Origin: an uncultured Acidimicrobiales bacterium
Lineage (GTDB): Bacteria; Actinomycetota; Acidimicrobiia; Acidimicrobiales; Aldehydirespiratoraceae
Length of the DNA: 64,000 nucleotides
Assembly (NCBI GenBank): GCA_905480195.1
Contig: CAJQPN010000005.1
Span: 1-64,000, forward strand
Direction of reading: 5' to 3'
The position numbers were made by a program, and so were the translations under genes. The number at the start of each line of letters is the position of its first letter. Positions within the stretch are counted from its first letter, which is position 1. The notes beneath the pieces are model-generated. The model made no database searches. It was not told the origin of the DNA and saw only the letters and a list, made by a program, of their open reading frames with translations. Positions 36,414 to 47,091 of this stretch are shown here, piece after piece.

Positions 36414-38960
36414 CTAGAACGAGTCGAGAGCGTCTTCGAGTTCGGGCGCCGGAGGCTCGAAGCCCTCGATCGCCCGGAACACGATCTGCAGTTCACCCGG
36501 CGCGTCGTTGTCTGGTTCGACATCGACGATGATGATCTCGCCGGCTCGGAACTCCTTGTCGAGGAGCCTTTCCGACAGCGGATCTTCGACCAGGTGCTGG
36601 ATCGCACGACGAAGCGGACGGGCACCGAGTGTGGGGTCATACCCCTTCTTGGCAAGGTGGTCCTTGGCGGCGTCGCTCAGCTCGAGACCCATACCTTGGG
36701 CGGCCAGTTGGCTGGCTGTGCGAGCGATCATCAGATCGACGATCTGGCGAACTTCGGGCTGGCTCAACTCGTGGAAGACAATGGTGTCGTCAATGCGATT
36801 GAGGAACTCGGGCCGGAAGTGGGCCTTGAGCGCATCGTTGACCTTCTCCTTCATCTTCTCGTAGTTCACCGCCTCGTCACCCTTACTGAAGCCGAGGTTC
36901 GCCTTACGGAGATCCTGGGTTCCGAGGTTTGAGGTCATGATCAACACAGTGTTTCGGAAGTCGACGGATCGACCCTGCGCGTCGGTGAGGCGCCCCTCCT
37001 CGAGAATCTGCAACAACGTGTTGAAGACATCGGGGTGGGCCTTTTCTACTTCGTCGAACAGCACGACGGAGAAAGGCTTGCGACGCACTTTTTCGGTGAG
37101 CTGTCCACCCTCGTCATACCCGATGTAGCCGGGGGGAGAGCCGACAAGCCGGCTGACCGTGTGCTTTTCTTGATACTCCGACATGTCAAGGCTGATGAGC
37201 GCCGACTCATCACCGAAGAGGAACTCGGCGAGCGTTTTGGCGAGCTCGGTCTTCCCGACGCCTGACGGACCAAGGAAGATGAATGAACCGGACGGTCGCT
37301 TCGGGTCTTTCAGGCCGGCACGGGTGCGGCGGATCGCCTTGGAGACCGCCTTGATGGAGTCTTCCTGACCGATGACCCGCTTGTGCAATTCTTCTTCCAT
37401 TCGCAGGAGCTTGGCCGTCTCCTCCTCGGTCAGCTTGTAGACCGGGATCCCGGTCCACAGCGAGAGGACGTCGGCGATCGCTTCTTCGTCGACTTCGTCG
37501 AAAAGGTCGAGACCGGTGGCCTTGGCCTCCGACTCCATCGCCTCCCGGCGAGCAAGGAGCTCTTTTTCTTTGTCGCGCAGACGACCAGCCTCTTCGAACT
37601 GCTGGCCTTCGACCGCTTCCTTCTTTTGGCGGACAACGTCGACGATCTCCGCCTCGAGTTCTTTGAACTCCGGAGGGGTCTCCATGCGCTTGATCCGAAG
37701 ACGAGAGCCGGACTCGTCGATCAGGTCGATCGCTTTGTCGGGGAGCTGTCGATCAGAGATATAACGATCGGCGAGGTTGGCTGCAGCCACGAGCGCCTGA
37801 TCGGTGATCGTGACGCGATGGAAGGTTTCGTAGCGATCACGAAGACCCTTGAGAATCTCGATCGTGTGGGCGACTGACGGCTCCTCGACCACAACTTTTT
37901 GGAAGCGGCGCTCCAGTGCAGCGTCCTTCTCGAGGTGCTTACGGAACTCGTCGAGCGTGGTGGCACCGATGGTCTGAAGTTCGCCACGGGCCAGCATCGG
38001 CTTGAGGATCGACGCTGCGTCGATGGCCCCCTCAGCCGCACCGGCACCGACAAGCGTGTGGATCTCATCGATGAACAAGATGATGTCGCCGCGAGTCTTG
38101 ATCTCTTTCAAGACTTTCTTGAGCCGCTCCTCGAAATCGCCGCGATAACGCGACCCGGCAACGAGCGCGCCGAGGTCGAGGGTGTAGACCTGCTTGTTGC
38201 GCAGCGTTTCGGGAACGGTGTCGTCGGCGATCGCCTGCGCAAGGCCTTCGATGATGGCGGTCTTACCGACGCCCGGCTCACCGACCAACACCGGGTTGTT
38301 CTTGGTGCGGCGGCTGAGGATCTGCATGACCCGCTCGGTCTCGCGGCTTCGGCCGATGACCGGGTCGAGTGCCTTCTCGCGCGCCGCTTGGGTGAGGTTG
38401 CGGCCGAACTGGTCAAGCACAGCCGAGCCCGACGCGTCGCTGCCACCGGACCCTCCACTGGTGGCACCAGCTTTGTCGCCGGAACCTGACGCCGAGCCTG
38501 CGTCTCCACCCGAACCCGACCCGGAGTAGCCGGACAGGAGTTGGATGACCTGTTGGCGCACGCGGCTGAGATCGGCGCCAAGTTTGACGAGTACCTGGGC
38601 AGCGACACCCTCACCTTCACGGATGAGGCCGAGCAGGATGTGCTCGGTACCGATGTAGTTGTGGCCGAGTTGCAGGGCCTCGCGGAGGCTCAACTCGAGA
38701 ACCTTCTTCGCCCGCGGCGTGAAGGGGATATGACCGCTGGGCGAGGATCCTCCTTGGCCGATGATCTCCTCGACCTGACTACGAACGGCTTCAAGGCTGA
38801 TCCCCAACGACTCGAGAGCCTTGGCGGCAACACCTTCACCCTCGTGGATGAGACCCAACAAGATGTGCTCGGTGCCGATGTAGTTGTGGTTGAGCAGACG
38901 CGCTTCTTCTTGCGCCAGCACCACCACTCGTCGAGCCCTGTCGGTGAACCGCTCGAACAT
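36414..38960 (-). CDS. clpC: ATP-dependent Clp protease ATP-binding subunit ClpC
   Basis: 848-residue Hsp100 unfoldase that feeds substrates to ClpP. Two N-terminal Clp repeats ([37 protein letters not shown] in blocks, then [24 protein letters not shown]) are followed by a Gly/Ser-rich linker, AAA1 with Walker [16 protein letters not shown], the UVR/coiled-coil middle part ([18 protein letters not shown], characteristic of ClpC rather than ClpB), and AAA2 with [16 protein letters not shown] and a C-terminal D2-small domain. Full length. It is preceded by a 253-bp intergenic region holding a perfect palindrome. Confidence 0.96.
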   Translation of the reverse strand: MFERFTDRARRVVVLAQEEARLLNHNYIGTEHILLGLIHEGEGVAAKALESLGISLEAVRSQVEEIIGQGGSSPSGHIPFTPRAKKVLELSLREALQLGHNYIGTEHILLGLIREGEGVAAQVLVKLGADLSRVRQQVIQLLSGYSGSGSGGDAGSASGSGDKAGATSGGSGGSDASGSAVLDQFGRNLTQAAREKALDPVIGRSRETERVMQILSRRTKNNPVLVGEPGVGKTAIIEGLAQAIADDTVPETLRNKQVYTLDLGALVAGSRYRGDFEERLKKVLKEIKTRGDIILFIDEIHTLVGAGAAEGAIDAASILKPMLARGELQTIGATTLDEFRKHLEKDAALERRFQKVVVEEPSVAHTIEILKGLRDRYETFHRVTITDQALVAAANLADRYISDRQLPDKAIDLIDESGSRLRIKRMETPPEFKELEAEIVDVVRQKKEAVEGQQFEEAGRLRDKEKELLARREAMESEAKATGLDLFDEVDEEAIADVLSLWTGIPVYKLTEEETAKLLRMEEELHKRVIGQEDSIKAVSKAIRRTRAGLKDPKRPSGSFIFLGPSGVGKTELAKTLAEFLFGDESALISLDMSEYQEKHTVSRLVGSPPGYIGYDEGGQLTEKVRRKPFSVVLFDEVEKAHPDVFNTLLQILEEGRLTDAQGRSVDFRNTVLIMTSNLGTQDLRKANLGFSKGDEAVNYEKMKEKVNDALKAHFRPEFLNRIDDTIVFHELSQPEVRQIVDLMIARTASQLAAQGMGLELSDAAKDHLAKKGYDPTLGARPLRRAIQHLVEDPLSERLLDKEFRAGEIIIVDVEPDNDAPGELQIVFRAIEGFEPPAPELEDALDSF

Positions 38961-39030
38961 CGGGTTGTCCTCCCTGGAGTTGGGTTCGGAATGAAAGGCC
39001 GGGTGGCCACTTCTCTGAGTCTACCGGTGC

Positions 39031-39052
39031 GTCGACGGCTGCCGCCGTCGAC
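39031..39052. promoter_or_regulatory. Perfect 9-bp palindrome upstream of clpC
   Basis: GTCGACGGC (39031-39039) and GCCGTCGAC (39044-39052) form a perfect dyad with a 4-nt centre, 71-92 bp before the clpC ATG and about 160 bp before the divergent polyprenyl synthase. It could be an operator or a leader hairpin. It does not match CIRCE or the HspR HAIR element. The rest of the 253-bp gap (38961-39213) shows nothing I can assign. Confidence 0.35.
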
Positions 39053-39213
39053 TACCACACATGCTCGCCTGAGCACGGCCTGCACTCACTATCGATCACA
39101 CTGCATGCAAGTGACTCGGGTTTACGTTCGTACGTGGGTGTGCGGATGCGTGGCATCAGGCACAGCACGAGGGATGGCCGATCTTCCGACGATCGGCGTA
39201 CCCTTTATTCTCG

Positions 39214-40203
39214 ATGGGGCACCCGCTCGCGATCCTGCCTCCCATGATGGAGGATCTCGCTCGAACCGAGCAGGAACTCCTGCGCGTCGTTGGCACCGAC
39301 GGCGATTTCCTCACCGATATCGCGAGCCATCTGATCAAGGCCGGCGGCAAGCGCGTGCGCCCAGGGTTCACCATGGCTGCAGCCGCCGCCCTTGATCCCG
39401 CCGGAACCCCAGCCACGCTCGACGTCATCCGCGGAGGTTGCGCGGTCGAACTCGTGCATATCGGATCGCTCTACCACGACGACGTCATGGATGACGCAAC
39501 CATTCGCCGCGGGGTGGCCAGCGTCAATGCCCAGTGGGGAAACCACCGAGCCATTCTTGCCGGTGACTACTTGCTCGGGCGCGCATCGGAACTGGCCGCA
39601 GCCCTGGGCACCGAGGTCGCCGGACTACTCGCAACCACGATCACGCAGCTCTGCGACGGTCAGATCCAAGAACTTCAAGCACAGTTCGACGCCAACCGAT
39701 CGATCGAGGCCTACGAGCGCTCAATCACCGGCAAGACGGCCTCTCTACTCGGTACCGCGTGTCGGATCGGTTCGATTGTCGGTGGTCTGCCACGGCCGGT
39801 CATCGAGTCACTCACCGAGTTCGGGCTTGCGTACGGCATGGCCTTCCAAATCGTCGACGACATTCTCGACGTCATCGCCTCCGACGAGACGGCCGGCAAG
39901 CCCACGGGCAACGACCTCCTCGAGGGCATCTACACTCTTCCTGTGCTTCATGCGCTCGACGATCCTGTGGTCGGTTCCGAACTTCGCTCGCTCCTCACCG
40001 CGCAGATCACAATGCAAGAGCGTGACTGCGCCCTCAACCTCATCCGCGAAACCAGCGGCGTCACGATCGCCCTCGATATCGCTCAGAGCTTCGCCGACAA
40101 GGCTGCAGGCGCACTGTCGGATCTTCCCGATACACCGGGTGCGGCGGCCTTACGCGCCGCGAGCGATGACCTCATCGCGCGGGCCCATGCCCCCCTCAGC
40201 TGA
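39214..40203 (+). CDS. Trans-isoprenyl diphosphate (polyprenyl) synthase
   Basis: 329 residues of the all-helical IPPS fold. The first Asp-rich motif is YHDDVMDDA (DDxxD) near residue 88 with the chain-length region just upstream (VELVHIGSLYH), and the second is FQIVDDILD near residue 214. KAGGKRVRPGF supplies the diphosphate-binding Lys/Arg. The DDxxD spacing (without the two-residue insertion of bacterial FPP synthases) points to a medium- or long-chain product such as the menaquinone side chain. It uses IPP from the MEP pathway genes upstream in the window. Confidence 0.91.
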   Translation: MGHPLAILPPMMEDLARTEQELLRVVGTDGDFLTDIASHLIKAGGKRVRPGFTMAAAAALDPAGTPATLDVIRGGCAVELVHIGSLYHDDVMDDATIRRGVASVNAQWGNHRAILAGDYLLGRASELAAALGTEVAGLLATTITQLCDGQIQELQAQFDANRSIEAYERSITGKTASLLGTACRIGSIVGGLPRPVIESLTEFGLAYGMAFQIVDDILDVIASDETAGKPTGNDLLEGIYTLPVLHALDDPVVGSELRSLLTAQITMQERDCALNLIRETSGVTIALDIAQSFADKAAGALSDLPDTPGAAALRAASDDLIARAHAPLS

Positions 40204-40263
40204 CCCTACGCTCGGAGAAGAGCCGTACCCAAGGGTCTCCTTCGACAGTCGAGGGTCGGGCCG

Positions 40264-42009
40264 ATGAGTCGCGTGCTTGTCGCCTTCGCCGTTGCCGCCT
40301 CAATCGCTGCGGGATGTGCCGGCAACGGCACCGATGACATGACCGCTCCGGCGATGTCGTCCTCCACCACCACAACGACGTCATCGACCACAGCACCCCC
40401 ACCGCAAGACCAGTGCGAGGGCGAACCTGTGCTCGGCGAACTGGGGGAGGTCACCATCACCCAAACCGACCATCCTCTCCTTGCCGAGCTTCGAGGCGAA
40501 GTTCCAGCCCGATACGAAGCGATCGTCGTCGTGTCGGAGCCCGGTGGCCACCAACCAGCATCTCCGCCGATTGAACGCAACGGCGATGTGATCGAAGCGC
40601 TGCTCGCCGGGTTGCGCGCAGAGACGACCTACACCGTCGAAGTGCGCCTGCTCGATGGCAAATGCACCGTCGGCCGGACCCAACCGGTCACGATCACGAC
40701 GGGGAACCTGCCCGACGGCTTGCCTCCCCTGGTCACCAACACAGCACAACCAGAGGCGACGCAGGATGGCGTCACCTTGTTCAACCTCCTCGACATCCGG
40801 GAAGGGTTCGGGATTGAGGTCGACCGGGGAGGTCAGCCGCCACGAACTGGCTGGCTCGTTATGGTCGACCATGAGGGTGAGGTCGTGTGGTTCCACCACG
40901 CCGATCACAACATGGGCGACGCCGAGATGCTCGACGACGGCACAATCCTCGTTGAATACAACGACACGCTCGCCCGTCGGATCAACCTCAGGGGCGAGGT
41001 CCTCGACGAGTGGGCCGGCTCGATCATCACCGGTCGATATCTGATCGACGAATACGGACGGCAGGTGCCGAGCGACGACCCTGTCGTCGTCGATACCGAC
41101 TCGATGCATCACGAGCACTCGCTGCTCCCCGATGGCACCCATGCCACCCTCTCGACTGAGGTGCGGATCCTCGACGGCTTCGACACCCCGGTGTGCGGCG
41201 AAGACCCGACCGAGTTCGACGGGGCCTACCACCTGATCGCCGACATCGTCGTGCTGTTCGACCCGACGTCGGGCGAAAAACTGAACGAGTTCTCGCTGTT
41301 CGACTACTTCGACCCGCGCGCGAACCCGACCGCGTTCAACCTTTGTGGCCTGCCCCTGCCCTGGGTCTTCCCGAACTGGTTGTACGCGCCGCTCGACCCG
41401 TTAGTGCGCGACTGGACACATGCGAACGCAATTGAGGCCGATACGGAGACCAACACACTGCTCGTCTCGATCCGGCACCTCGATGCCGTCATCGCCGTGC
41501 GCTGGAAGGACGACACCAACGGCGCAGCCGGCGAACTCCTCTGGCACTCCGGTCCTTTCGGCGACCTCCAACTTCTTACCGGCGACTGGCACCGGTACCA
41601 GCACGCCCCAGAGTTCGGGCCTGGGTCGTCCCTGCTCGTCTACGACAACGGCAACCGGCGCGTCGGAGCCGACGGCGCACCAAACCTCTACTCTCGAGCC
41701 GTCGAGTACGTGCTCGACACCGACGCGAAGACGATTTCGCAGGTGTGGGAGTACCGGGCCGAGAAGAACGGTACCCCATTGTTCGCCGCCTTCGTCGGTG
41801 ACGTCGACCGGCTCGCCAACGGAAACATTCTCATTGTCGACGGCGGCCTCAATGGCACCGAACCTTTCCCCGAGTTGTCAGCTCGTATCGTCGAGGTGGT
41901 GCCGGCCGACGGCTCAGGAGGCGATCTCGTATGGGGCCTCGAGATTCAAGGCGGTCCGGGCTGGGTTGTCTACCGCGCGGAACGGCTGTCGTCGGTGTAC
42001 CAACCCTGA
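40264..42009 (+). CDS. Arylsulfotransferase-like (ASST family) lipoprotein
   Basis: 581 residues. A signal peptide ends at a lipobox Cys (SIAAGC), followed by a Ser/Thr-rich linker, a fibronectin-like N-terminal domain (TITQTDHPLLAELRGEVPARYEA, residues about 65-150), and a beta-propeller of the arylsulfotransferase family: LVMVDHEGEVVWFHHADHNMGDAEMLDDG, SMHHEHSLLPDG, VRDWTHANAIEADTETN, SIRHLDAVIAV. The repeated His positions (HHEH, THAN, RHLD) correspond to the catalytic/binding histidines of AssT, which moves sulfate between phenolic compounds without PAPS. Extracytoplasmic, membrane-anchored. Activity on any aryl sulfate is unproven. Confidence 0.8.
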   Translation: MSRVLVAFAVAASIAAGCAGNGTDDMTAPAMSSSTTTTTSSTTAPPPQDQCEGEPVLGELGEVTITQTDHPLLAELRGEVPARYEAIVVVSEPGGHQPASPPIERNGDVIEALLAGLRAETTYTVEVRLLDGKCTVGRTQPVTITTGNLPDGLPPLVTNTAQPEATQDGVTLFNLLDIREGFGIEVDRGGQPPRTGWLVMVDHEGEVVWFHHADHNMGDAEMLDDGTILVEYNDTLARRINLRGEVLDEWAGSIITGRYLIDEYGRQVPSDDPVVVDTDSMHHEHSLLPDGTHATLSTEVRILDGFDTPVCGEDPTEFDGAYHLIADIVVLFDPTSGEKLNEFSLFDYFDPRANPTAFNLCGLPLPWVFPNWLYAPLDPLVRDWTHANAIEADTETNTLLVSIRHLDAVIAVRWKDDTNGAAGELLWHSGPFGDLQLLTGDWHRYQHAPEFGPGSSLLVYDNGNRRVGADGAPNLYSRAVEYVLDTDAKTISQVWEYRAEKNGTPLFAAFVGDVDRLANGNILIVDGGLNGTEPFPELSARIVEVVPADGSGGDLVWGLEIQGGPGWVVYRAERLSSVYQP

Positions 42010-42010
42010 G

Positions 42011-42838
42011 TCAGCCGACGCGTCCCAGCCAGTCAGCGATCAACTGGCCTGCTATCGACATCGTCGGCGGCGTCATCGGCAGTTCGTCCGGCGCGAACCA
42101 CTGGGCGTCGATGACCTCCTCGCCGTCGACGTGGATCTCACCGCTGTCATAGGTGGCGACGAAGCCCAGCATCAGCGAATTGGGGAAAGGCCAGGGTTGC
42201 GAACCGAAATAGCGGATTTCCTTGACACGAACCCCGACCTCCTCAAAAACCTCGCGGTGAACCGTGTCCTCGAGGGTCTCCCCTGGCTCTACGAAGCCGG
42301 CCAGCGTGCTGTACATCGGGATATCCCACAGACCGTTGCGGCCGAGCAGACAGCGGCCGTCGTCCTCCCGCTCGATCAGCACGATCACGGCGGGGGACAG
42401 ACGCGGAAACGACGTAAGCCCACACTGCGGGCATTGCATCGCGCGCATACTCGACGCCGGCTCAGTCCGGGAGCCACAGCGACCGCAGAACCGATGGTCG
42501 CGCTGCCAGTCGAGGAGCTGTGTTGCGCGCCCGGCGATGTTCCACTCGTCGTCGCTGAGGCGGCCGTGAAGCGATCGGAGATCGGAGAGGACATGATCGT
42601 CGGGTAACTCTGGGTCGAGGTCGACGTCGAGATGCGACGCCCAGTAGTGCACATCTCCGAGCCGCCCGAGGAGGAGATCACCAGGGGTGCGACCCAAAAG
42701 TTCGGCAGCCTCATCTCGGTACAGCGACCGCGAAGCTGCATCGCCGTGGGCGCGCACGATGACCCGCGACCGGGCCACGATCATGTGACGGTGCTCACCG
42801 ACATCGGGGTCGGCACCGGTGTGCAACGGCTCGAACAT
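42011..42838 (-). CDS. nudC: NAD+/NADH diphosphatase NudC (Nudix)
   Basis: 275 residues. A zinc ribbon of two Cys-x2-Cys pairs (FCGRCGSRTEP near residue 118 and MQCPQCGLTSFPR near 133) precedes the Nudix box GFVEPGETLEDTVHREVFEEVG near residues 181-203 and the NADH-pyrophosphatase signature SQPWPFPNSLM near 213. These together are diagnostic of NudC, which hydrolyses NADH and removes NAD caps from RNA. The stop is one base from the convergent ASST gene. Members are usually about 260-310 residues, so this is intact. Confidence 0.93.
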   Translation of the reverse strand: MFEPLHTGADPDVGEHRHMIVARSRVIVRAHGDAASRSLYRDEAAELLGRTPGDLLLGRLGDVHYWASHLDVDLDPELPDDHVLSDLRSLHGRLSDDEWNIAGRATQLLDWQRDHRFCGRCGSRTEPASSMRAMQCPQCGLTSFPRLSPAVIVLIEREDDGRCLLGRNGLWDIPMYSTLAGFVEPGETLEDTVHREVFEEVGVRVKEIRYFGSQPWPFPNSLMLGFVATYDSGEIHVDGEEVIDAQWFAPDELPMTPPTMSIAGQLIADWLGRVG

Positions 42839-43043
42839 CGTCGCCAGCCTGTCAGCACTCGGTGAGCTGGTCCAACGACGGCAACGAACCTGACCAGTCG
42901 TTCACACACAGCTCACCCATCGCTCCCAGACCGTTCCCGATGAGCCCTTGATCCACCACCACCATCTCGAGCTGTAGGAAGGGGGCCTATGCCCGCAAGC
43001 TCAAGGCGGTCGACGCAGTCGTCTTGCCGTTCGACCCCGACCG
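42839..43043. other. 205-bp intergenic region, nothing firm
   Basis: Between the nudC start and the lysS stop. A short plus-strand open stretch ending at about 43048 encodes GAYARKLKAVDAVVLPFDPDR before a stop and looks like a protein C-terminus without a body, perhaps a gene remnant. No hairpin or promoter stands out. Confidence 0.3.
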
Positions 43044-44492
43044 CTAGTGCGGATGGTCGACCGTCTCGCCGCTCTCGGCGGTGCCGCGACCCTGTTCGGG
43101 CTTGAGCGTCGGGAACAACACGACGTCACGGATGGTGGTCGTTCCGGTGAGCAGCATCACCAAGCGATCAACCCCGACGCCAAGCCCAGCCGTGCCGGGC
43201 AAGCCGTACTCGAGTGCCCGCAGGTAGTCCTCGTCAACAACCATCGCTTCGTCGTCACCAGCATCGCGATCGGCTTCCTGAGCTTCGAAACGTTGGCGCT
43301 GGATCAGTGGATCGGTCAACTCCGAGAAGCCGTTGCAGAGCTCCCGTCCCGCCACGATGGCCTCGAACCGCTCCGTGTACCCCGGGCGCTCACGATGCTC
43401 CCGAGACAACGGTGACACTTCGACGGGATAGTCGGTGACGAACACCGGACCCCACAGTTCGGCTTCACAGGTCTTTTCGTACAACTCGAGGATGAGCTTG
43501 CCCGGGCCGTAATGAGCCTTGGTCTCGACACCAAACCGCTCACAAATGGCCCGCAATTCGTCGATTGGCGTATCGAGGTTCACATCGACCCCGGCGTACT
43601 CGGCGATCAACTCCTCCATCGTGGCGCGACGCCACGGTGTCGAGAGGTCGACCTCGCGGCCGTCGTACTCGATCGTCGTCGTGCCGAGGACCTCGGAAGC
43701 GATGCCGGCGACGAGCTCTTCGGTGAGCTGCATCATGTCGGCATGGTCGGCGTACGCCCAGTAGAGCTCCAACATCGTGAACTCAGGATTGTGGCGCGTC
43801 GACATTCCTTCGTTTCGGAACACGCGGCCAATCTCAAAGACTTTCTCCACCCCGCCGACAACGAGCCGCTTCAGGTAGAGCTCGGGAGCGATACGCAGGT
43901 AGAGATCTTCGCCGAGCGCATTGTGATGGGTGACGAACGGCCGAGCGAGTGCACCACCGGGAATCGGATGCAGCATTGGTGTCTCGACCTCGATGAACTC
44001 CTGGGCATGCAGGATTCGACGCATCGACGCCACGATCTGGCTTCGCCGGATGAAGGTCTGCCGTGCTTCCTCGGTGACCCACAGGTCGACGTACCGTTGC
44101 CGGTAGCGAGTGTCGGGATCGGAGATGCCGTGCCACTTGTCGGGAAACGGGCGTCCGGCATGCGCAAGCAAAGCCCACTCATCGACGCGGACGCTGAGCT
44201 CACCGCGACGGGTCATCATCACGATGCCGGTGACAGCGATCCAGTCGCCGATCGACAGTCCCGTGAACCCCTCGTACTCGGGCGTGGACTTCGCCATCGC
44301 AAAGAGTTGAACGCGGCCGCTCGAATCCTGCAGCGAACCGAAGGCGAGCTTGCCCTGGTCACGCCGCAACATCAGACGACCAGCAACCGTCACCACAGTG
44401 TCGGTCTCGGCACCGGGTTCGAGGTTGGCGTGCGCGTCGACGACCTCGCACACACGGTGTGTCACATCGAAGCGGTAGGGGGCGTTGCTCAT
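43044..44492 (-). CDS. lysS: Lysyl-tRNA synthetase (class II)
   Basis: 482 residues. The N-terminal OB-fold anticodon-binding domain (VVTVAGRLMLRRDQGKLAFGSLQDSSG) is followed by class II motif 1, motif 2 (FEIGRVFRNEGMSTRHNPEFTMLELYWAYAD near residue 235-265) and motif 3 (GLPGTAGLGVGVDRLVMLLTG near 440). The length is usual for LysS without the lysX extension. The ATG overlaps the coaX stop by one base (TGATG), so it is translated from the same mRNA. Confidence 0.95.
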   Translation of the reverse strand: MSNAPYRFDVTHRVCEVVDAHANLEPGAETDTVVTVAGRLMLRRDQGKLAFGSLQDSSGRVQLFAMAKSTPEYEGFTGLSIGDWIAVTGIVMMTRRGELSVRVDEWALLAHAGRPFPDKWHGISDPDTRYRQRYVDLWVTEEARQTFIRRSQIVASMRRILHAQEFIEVETPMLHPIPGGALARPFVTHHNALGEDLYLRIAPELYLKRLVVGGVEKVFEIGRVFRNEGMSTRHNPEFTMLELYWAYADHADMMQLTEELVAGIASEVLGTTTIEYDGREVDLSTPWRRATMEELIAEYAGVDVNLDTPIDELRAICERFGVETKAHYGPGKLILELYEKTCEAELWGPVFVTDYPVEVSPLSREHRERPGYTERFEAIVAGRELCNGFSELTDPLIQRQRFEAQEADRDAGDDEAMVVDEDYLRALEYGLPGTAGLGVGVDRLVMLLTGTTTIRDVVLFPTLKPEQGRGTAESGETVDHPH

Positions 44493-45283
44493 CAGGGATT
44501 CCGGTTGTGCACGATCCGCAGACCGTGAAGAGTGAGGAAGGGTTCGACGTGTTCGATGGTGGAGGAAACCGGCGAGATGAGGTGGGCCAAGCCGCCGGTC
44601 GCCACGACGTTGATTTCGCCGAGAACGGCGGCGAAACGGTTCACCATGCCATCGATCATCGCGGCGAAGCCGTAGACACTGCCGCTCTGGATCGACTCGA
44701 CCGTCGACTTGCCGATCACGCTGCGCGGTTCGACCAAGTCGACGGCGCGAAGCGCAGCTGCTCGTCCGAAGAGCGCGTCGAGGCTGATCTCGATACCAGG
44801 AGCGATCGCGCCACCGAGGAATTCACCGTTCTCACTGATGACATCAAAGTTGTTGCCGGTGCCAAAGTCGACGACGACCGTCGGTCCGCCGTAGAGGTCG
44901 TAGGCAGCTACCGCATTCGCGATCCGGTCTGCGCCAACCTCCTTGGGGTTGTCGTAGAGGATCGGCATTCCGGTCTTGATGCCGGGTTCGATCACGATCG
45001 GCTCGAATGACTGGTAGCGCATCACCATCTGCCGAAGGCTCGCAAGGACGCGTGGCACACCAGAGCAGATGGCCGCGCCACTGAGGTCTTCGTCAAAGTC
45101 CACGCCTGCGGTTTCGAGCAGCGACCGAACCAGGACCGAGTACTCATCCGCCGTTCGTTCATGGTCAGTGGAGAGGCGCCAGTGGTCGACGAGGCCGACT
45201 CCTGCCCCCTCGCCGTGGTCGGCTCCGGGGTCGTAGAGGCCCAAGACCGTCTGGGTGTTGCCGACGTCGATCGTGAGGAGCAC
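44492..45283 (-). CDS. coaX: Type III pantothenate kinase CoaX
   Basis: 263 residues of the ASKHA fold. The N-terminal phosphate loop LLTIDVGNTQTVLGLYD, the pantothenate-binding GADRIANAVAAYDLYGG near residue 128, VVVDFGTGNNFDVI and GGAIAPGIEISLDALFGRAA near 160-180 match CoaX. It performs the first step of coenzyme A synthesis. In many Actinobacteria coaX is grouped with panC/panD and lysS; here only lysS follows. Confidence 0.93.
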   Translation of the reverse strand: MLLTIDVGNTQTVLGLYDPGADHGEGAGVGLVDHWRLSTDHERTADEYSVLVRSLLETAGVDFDEDLSGAAICSGVPRVLASLRQMVMRYQSFEPIVIEPGIKTGMPILYDNPKEVGADRIANAVAAYDLYGGPTVVVDFGTGNNFDVISENGEFLGGAIAPGIEISLDALFGRAAALRAVDLVEPRSVIGKSTVESIQSGSVYGFAAMIDGMVNRFAAVLGEINVVATGGLAHLISPVSSTIEHVEPFLTLHGLRIVHNRNP

Positions 45284-45343
45284 GCAGAAAACCTACCGGG
45301 CTGAACGTACGGCTGAGTCTGGTGCGTTTGTTGATCGCCAGAT

Positions 45344-45796
45344 TCAGTGCTTCGGGGAGGCAATGAAGACGGGAATTGTTCGCCCCGCTTCGGCCGCACT
45401 GACTGCGTAGTCGGTGTATGGCGGGTAGACGGCCTCACCTCGGGCGTACCACTCGGCTCGTTCATCACCGTCGACCTCGCGAATCGAATACACGCCCGGC
45501 GCAGGACCATCCTGGAGCTCGATTTCATCGACTTCGAGCAGGTTGTAGTACCACCCTGGGTGGGAGGGAGCACCACCCTTCGACGCGACCAGCGCATACT
45601 CGCCGTCGTGCTCGACCCGCATCAGCGGCACCTTGCGGACCTTTCCACTCTTGTGCCCCATCATGGTGGTGACGATGATCGGGATCCCGGTATCCATCAG
45701 CGTGTTCGCCTCGGTGCCACCTGATGCCTCGTACTTCGCAACCTGGTCGCTAACCCAGCCCCAGGTGCTCGGCTCGTAGTCGCCTTCGATGCCCAT
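45344..45796 (-). CDS. Ddn-like deazaflavin (F420)-dependent nitroreductase-family protein
   Basis: 150 residues from [15 protein letters not shown]. The split-barrel FDOR-B/Ddn family pattern is clear: [36 protein letters not shown] (in blocks) followed by [19 protein letters not shown] and the C-terminal ARTIPVF-like [10 protein letters not shown]. Homologues use F420H2 to reduce quinones or nitro compounds. Start at the ATG at 45796 (1 bp after the thiolase stop) preferred over a TTG 15 bp upstream. Confidence 0.86.
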   Translation of the reverse strand: MGIEGDYEPSTWGWVSDQVAKYEASGGTEANTLMDTGIPIIVTTMMGHKSGKVRKVPLMRVEHDGEYALVASKGGAPSHPGWYYNLLEVDEIELQDGPAPGVYSIREVDGDERAEWYARGEAVYPPYTDYAVSAAEAGRTIPVFIASPKH

Positions 45797-45797
45797 G

Positions 45798-47021
45798 TCA
45801 GATCCGTTCAATGATGATGGCCGGAGCCATGCCGCCGGCGGCGCACATGGTGATCAGGCCAAGCTGCTTGTCTTGGCGCTCGAGTTCGTCAAGGGCGGTG
45901 TTGATGAGAACGGCACCCGTGGCGCCGATCGGATGACCGAGAGCCATGGCCCCACCGTTGATGTTGACCTTCTCGCGGTCGACATTGAGATCGCGCTGGA
46001 ACTTCTCGGACACGACGGCGAACGCTTCGTTGATCTCGATCACATCGATGTCGTCGAGCGTCATACCGGCCTTCTCGAGCACCTTTCGAGCGGCCGGCAC
46101 TGGAGCGTTGAGCATGAGCGTCGGATCATCACCCATGTTGGCCATCGCCACGATCCGGGCTCGCGGCTTGAGACCGTGGGCCCGGACATAGTCCTCGCTG
46201 GCCCAGAGGATCGCAGCCGAACCGTCGACGACGCCGGAGCTGTTCCCCGCATGGTGGAAGTGCTTGATCTCGACGTCTGGGTACCTTCGGTTGATTTGCT
46301 CGCGGAACGTCTTGGCGTCCTCGCTGTGGCGATAGTCGGCCACGGCTTCGAACGATGGCTGCAGCTTCGCCAGCCCCTCGAGCGTGGTCCCGGGACGTGG
46401 GAACTCTTCTCGGTCGAGCGCAACCGACCCATCGGGGTTGAGCACCGGAATCAGGCTCTTGTCGAAGCGGCCCTCTCTGATCGCGGTTTCGGCGCGGTTC
46501 TGGGTGAGCACTGCGAGCGAGTCGAGCGCCTCGCGAGAGATGCCTTCCATCGTGGCGATCGCGTCTGCACACACCCCCTGGTGGGCCTGCGGATGAAGCT
46601 CGTCGAGTGCCGGGTTGCCACCGCCCATGGGGAGGAGGCCCTTCTTCGGAAGTGACATCATCTCGGTACCACCCGAGATCACCAGATCTTCCAGCCCTGA
46701 CTTGACCGACGCAGCGGCGATGTTGGCTGAGGTGATGCCCGAACCACAGAACCGATCGAGCGTCACGCCACTGGCCTTGATGTCGTAACCAGCCGCAAGG
46801 GCCGACATGCGGCCGATGTCGCCAGACTGCTCGACGACCTGAGAACTGGTGCCCCAAACGACATCATCGACCTCCGCCGTGTCGAACCCATTGCGCTCCT
46901 GGAGCGCCTTCAACACCGTGGCACCGAGGTGCTGTGGGTGGAGATGGGCCAGGGAACCCTTGCCTTGCTTGCCGATCCCGCGGGGGGTGCGGCATGCGTC
47001 GATGATGTACGCCTCACTCAT
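45798..47021 (-). CDS. Acetyl-CoA C-acyltransferase (thiolase)
   Basis: 407 residues from [17 protein letters not shown]. The acyl-accepting Cys is in [16 protein letters not shown] near residue 90, and the C-terminal His and Cys are in [17 protein letters not shown] and [23 protein letters not shown] is also typical. The family condenses or cleaves acyl-CoAs in beta-oxidation or polyester and steroid side-chain metabolism. It lies upstream of the Ddn-like gene (1-bp gap), so they are one transcription unit. The chain-length preference is not readable. Confidence 0.9.
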   Translation of the reverse strand: MSEAYIIDACRTPRGIGKQGKGSLAHLHPQHLGATVLKALQERNGFDTAEVDDVVWGTSSQVVEQSGDIGRMSALAAGYDIKASGVTLDRFCGSGITSANIAAASVKSGLEDLVISGGTEMMSLPKKGLLPMGGGNPALDELHPQAHQGVCADAIATMEGISREALDSLAVLTQNRAETAIREGRFDKSLIPVLNPDGSVALDREEFPRPGTTLEGLAKLQPSFEAVADYRHSEDAKTFREQINRRYPDVEIKHFHHAGNSSGVVDGSAAILWASEDYVRAHGLKPRARIVAMANMGDDPTLMLNAPVPAARKVLEKAGMTLDDIDVIEINEAFAVVSEKFQRDLNVDREKVNINGGAMALGHPIGATGAVLINTALDELERQDKQLGLITMCAAGGMAPAIIIERI

Positions 47022-47091
47022 ACCCTCAGCGTGGCACAGCGCCGACGCATGGGCACCATCACATGGTCTCCGCCGGCCCTGCCGGAGGTAG

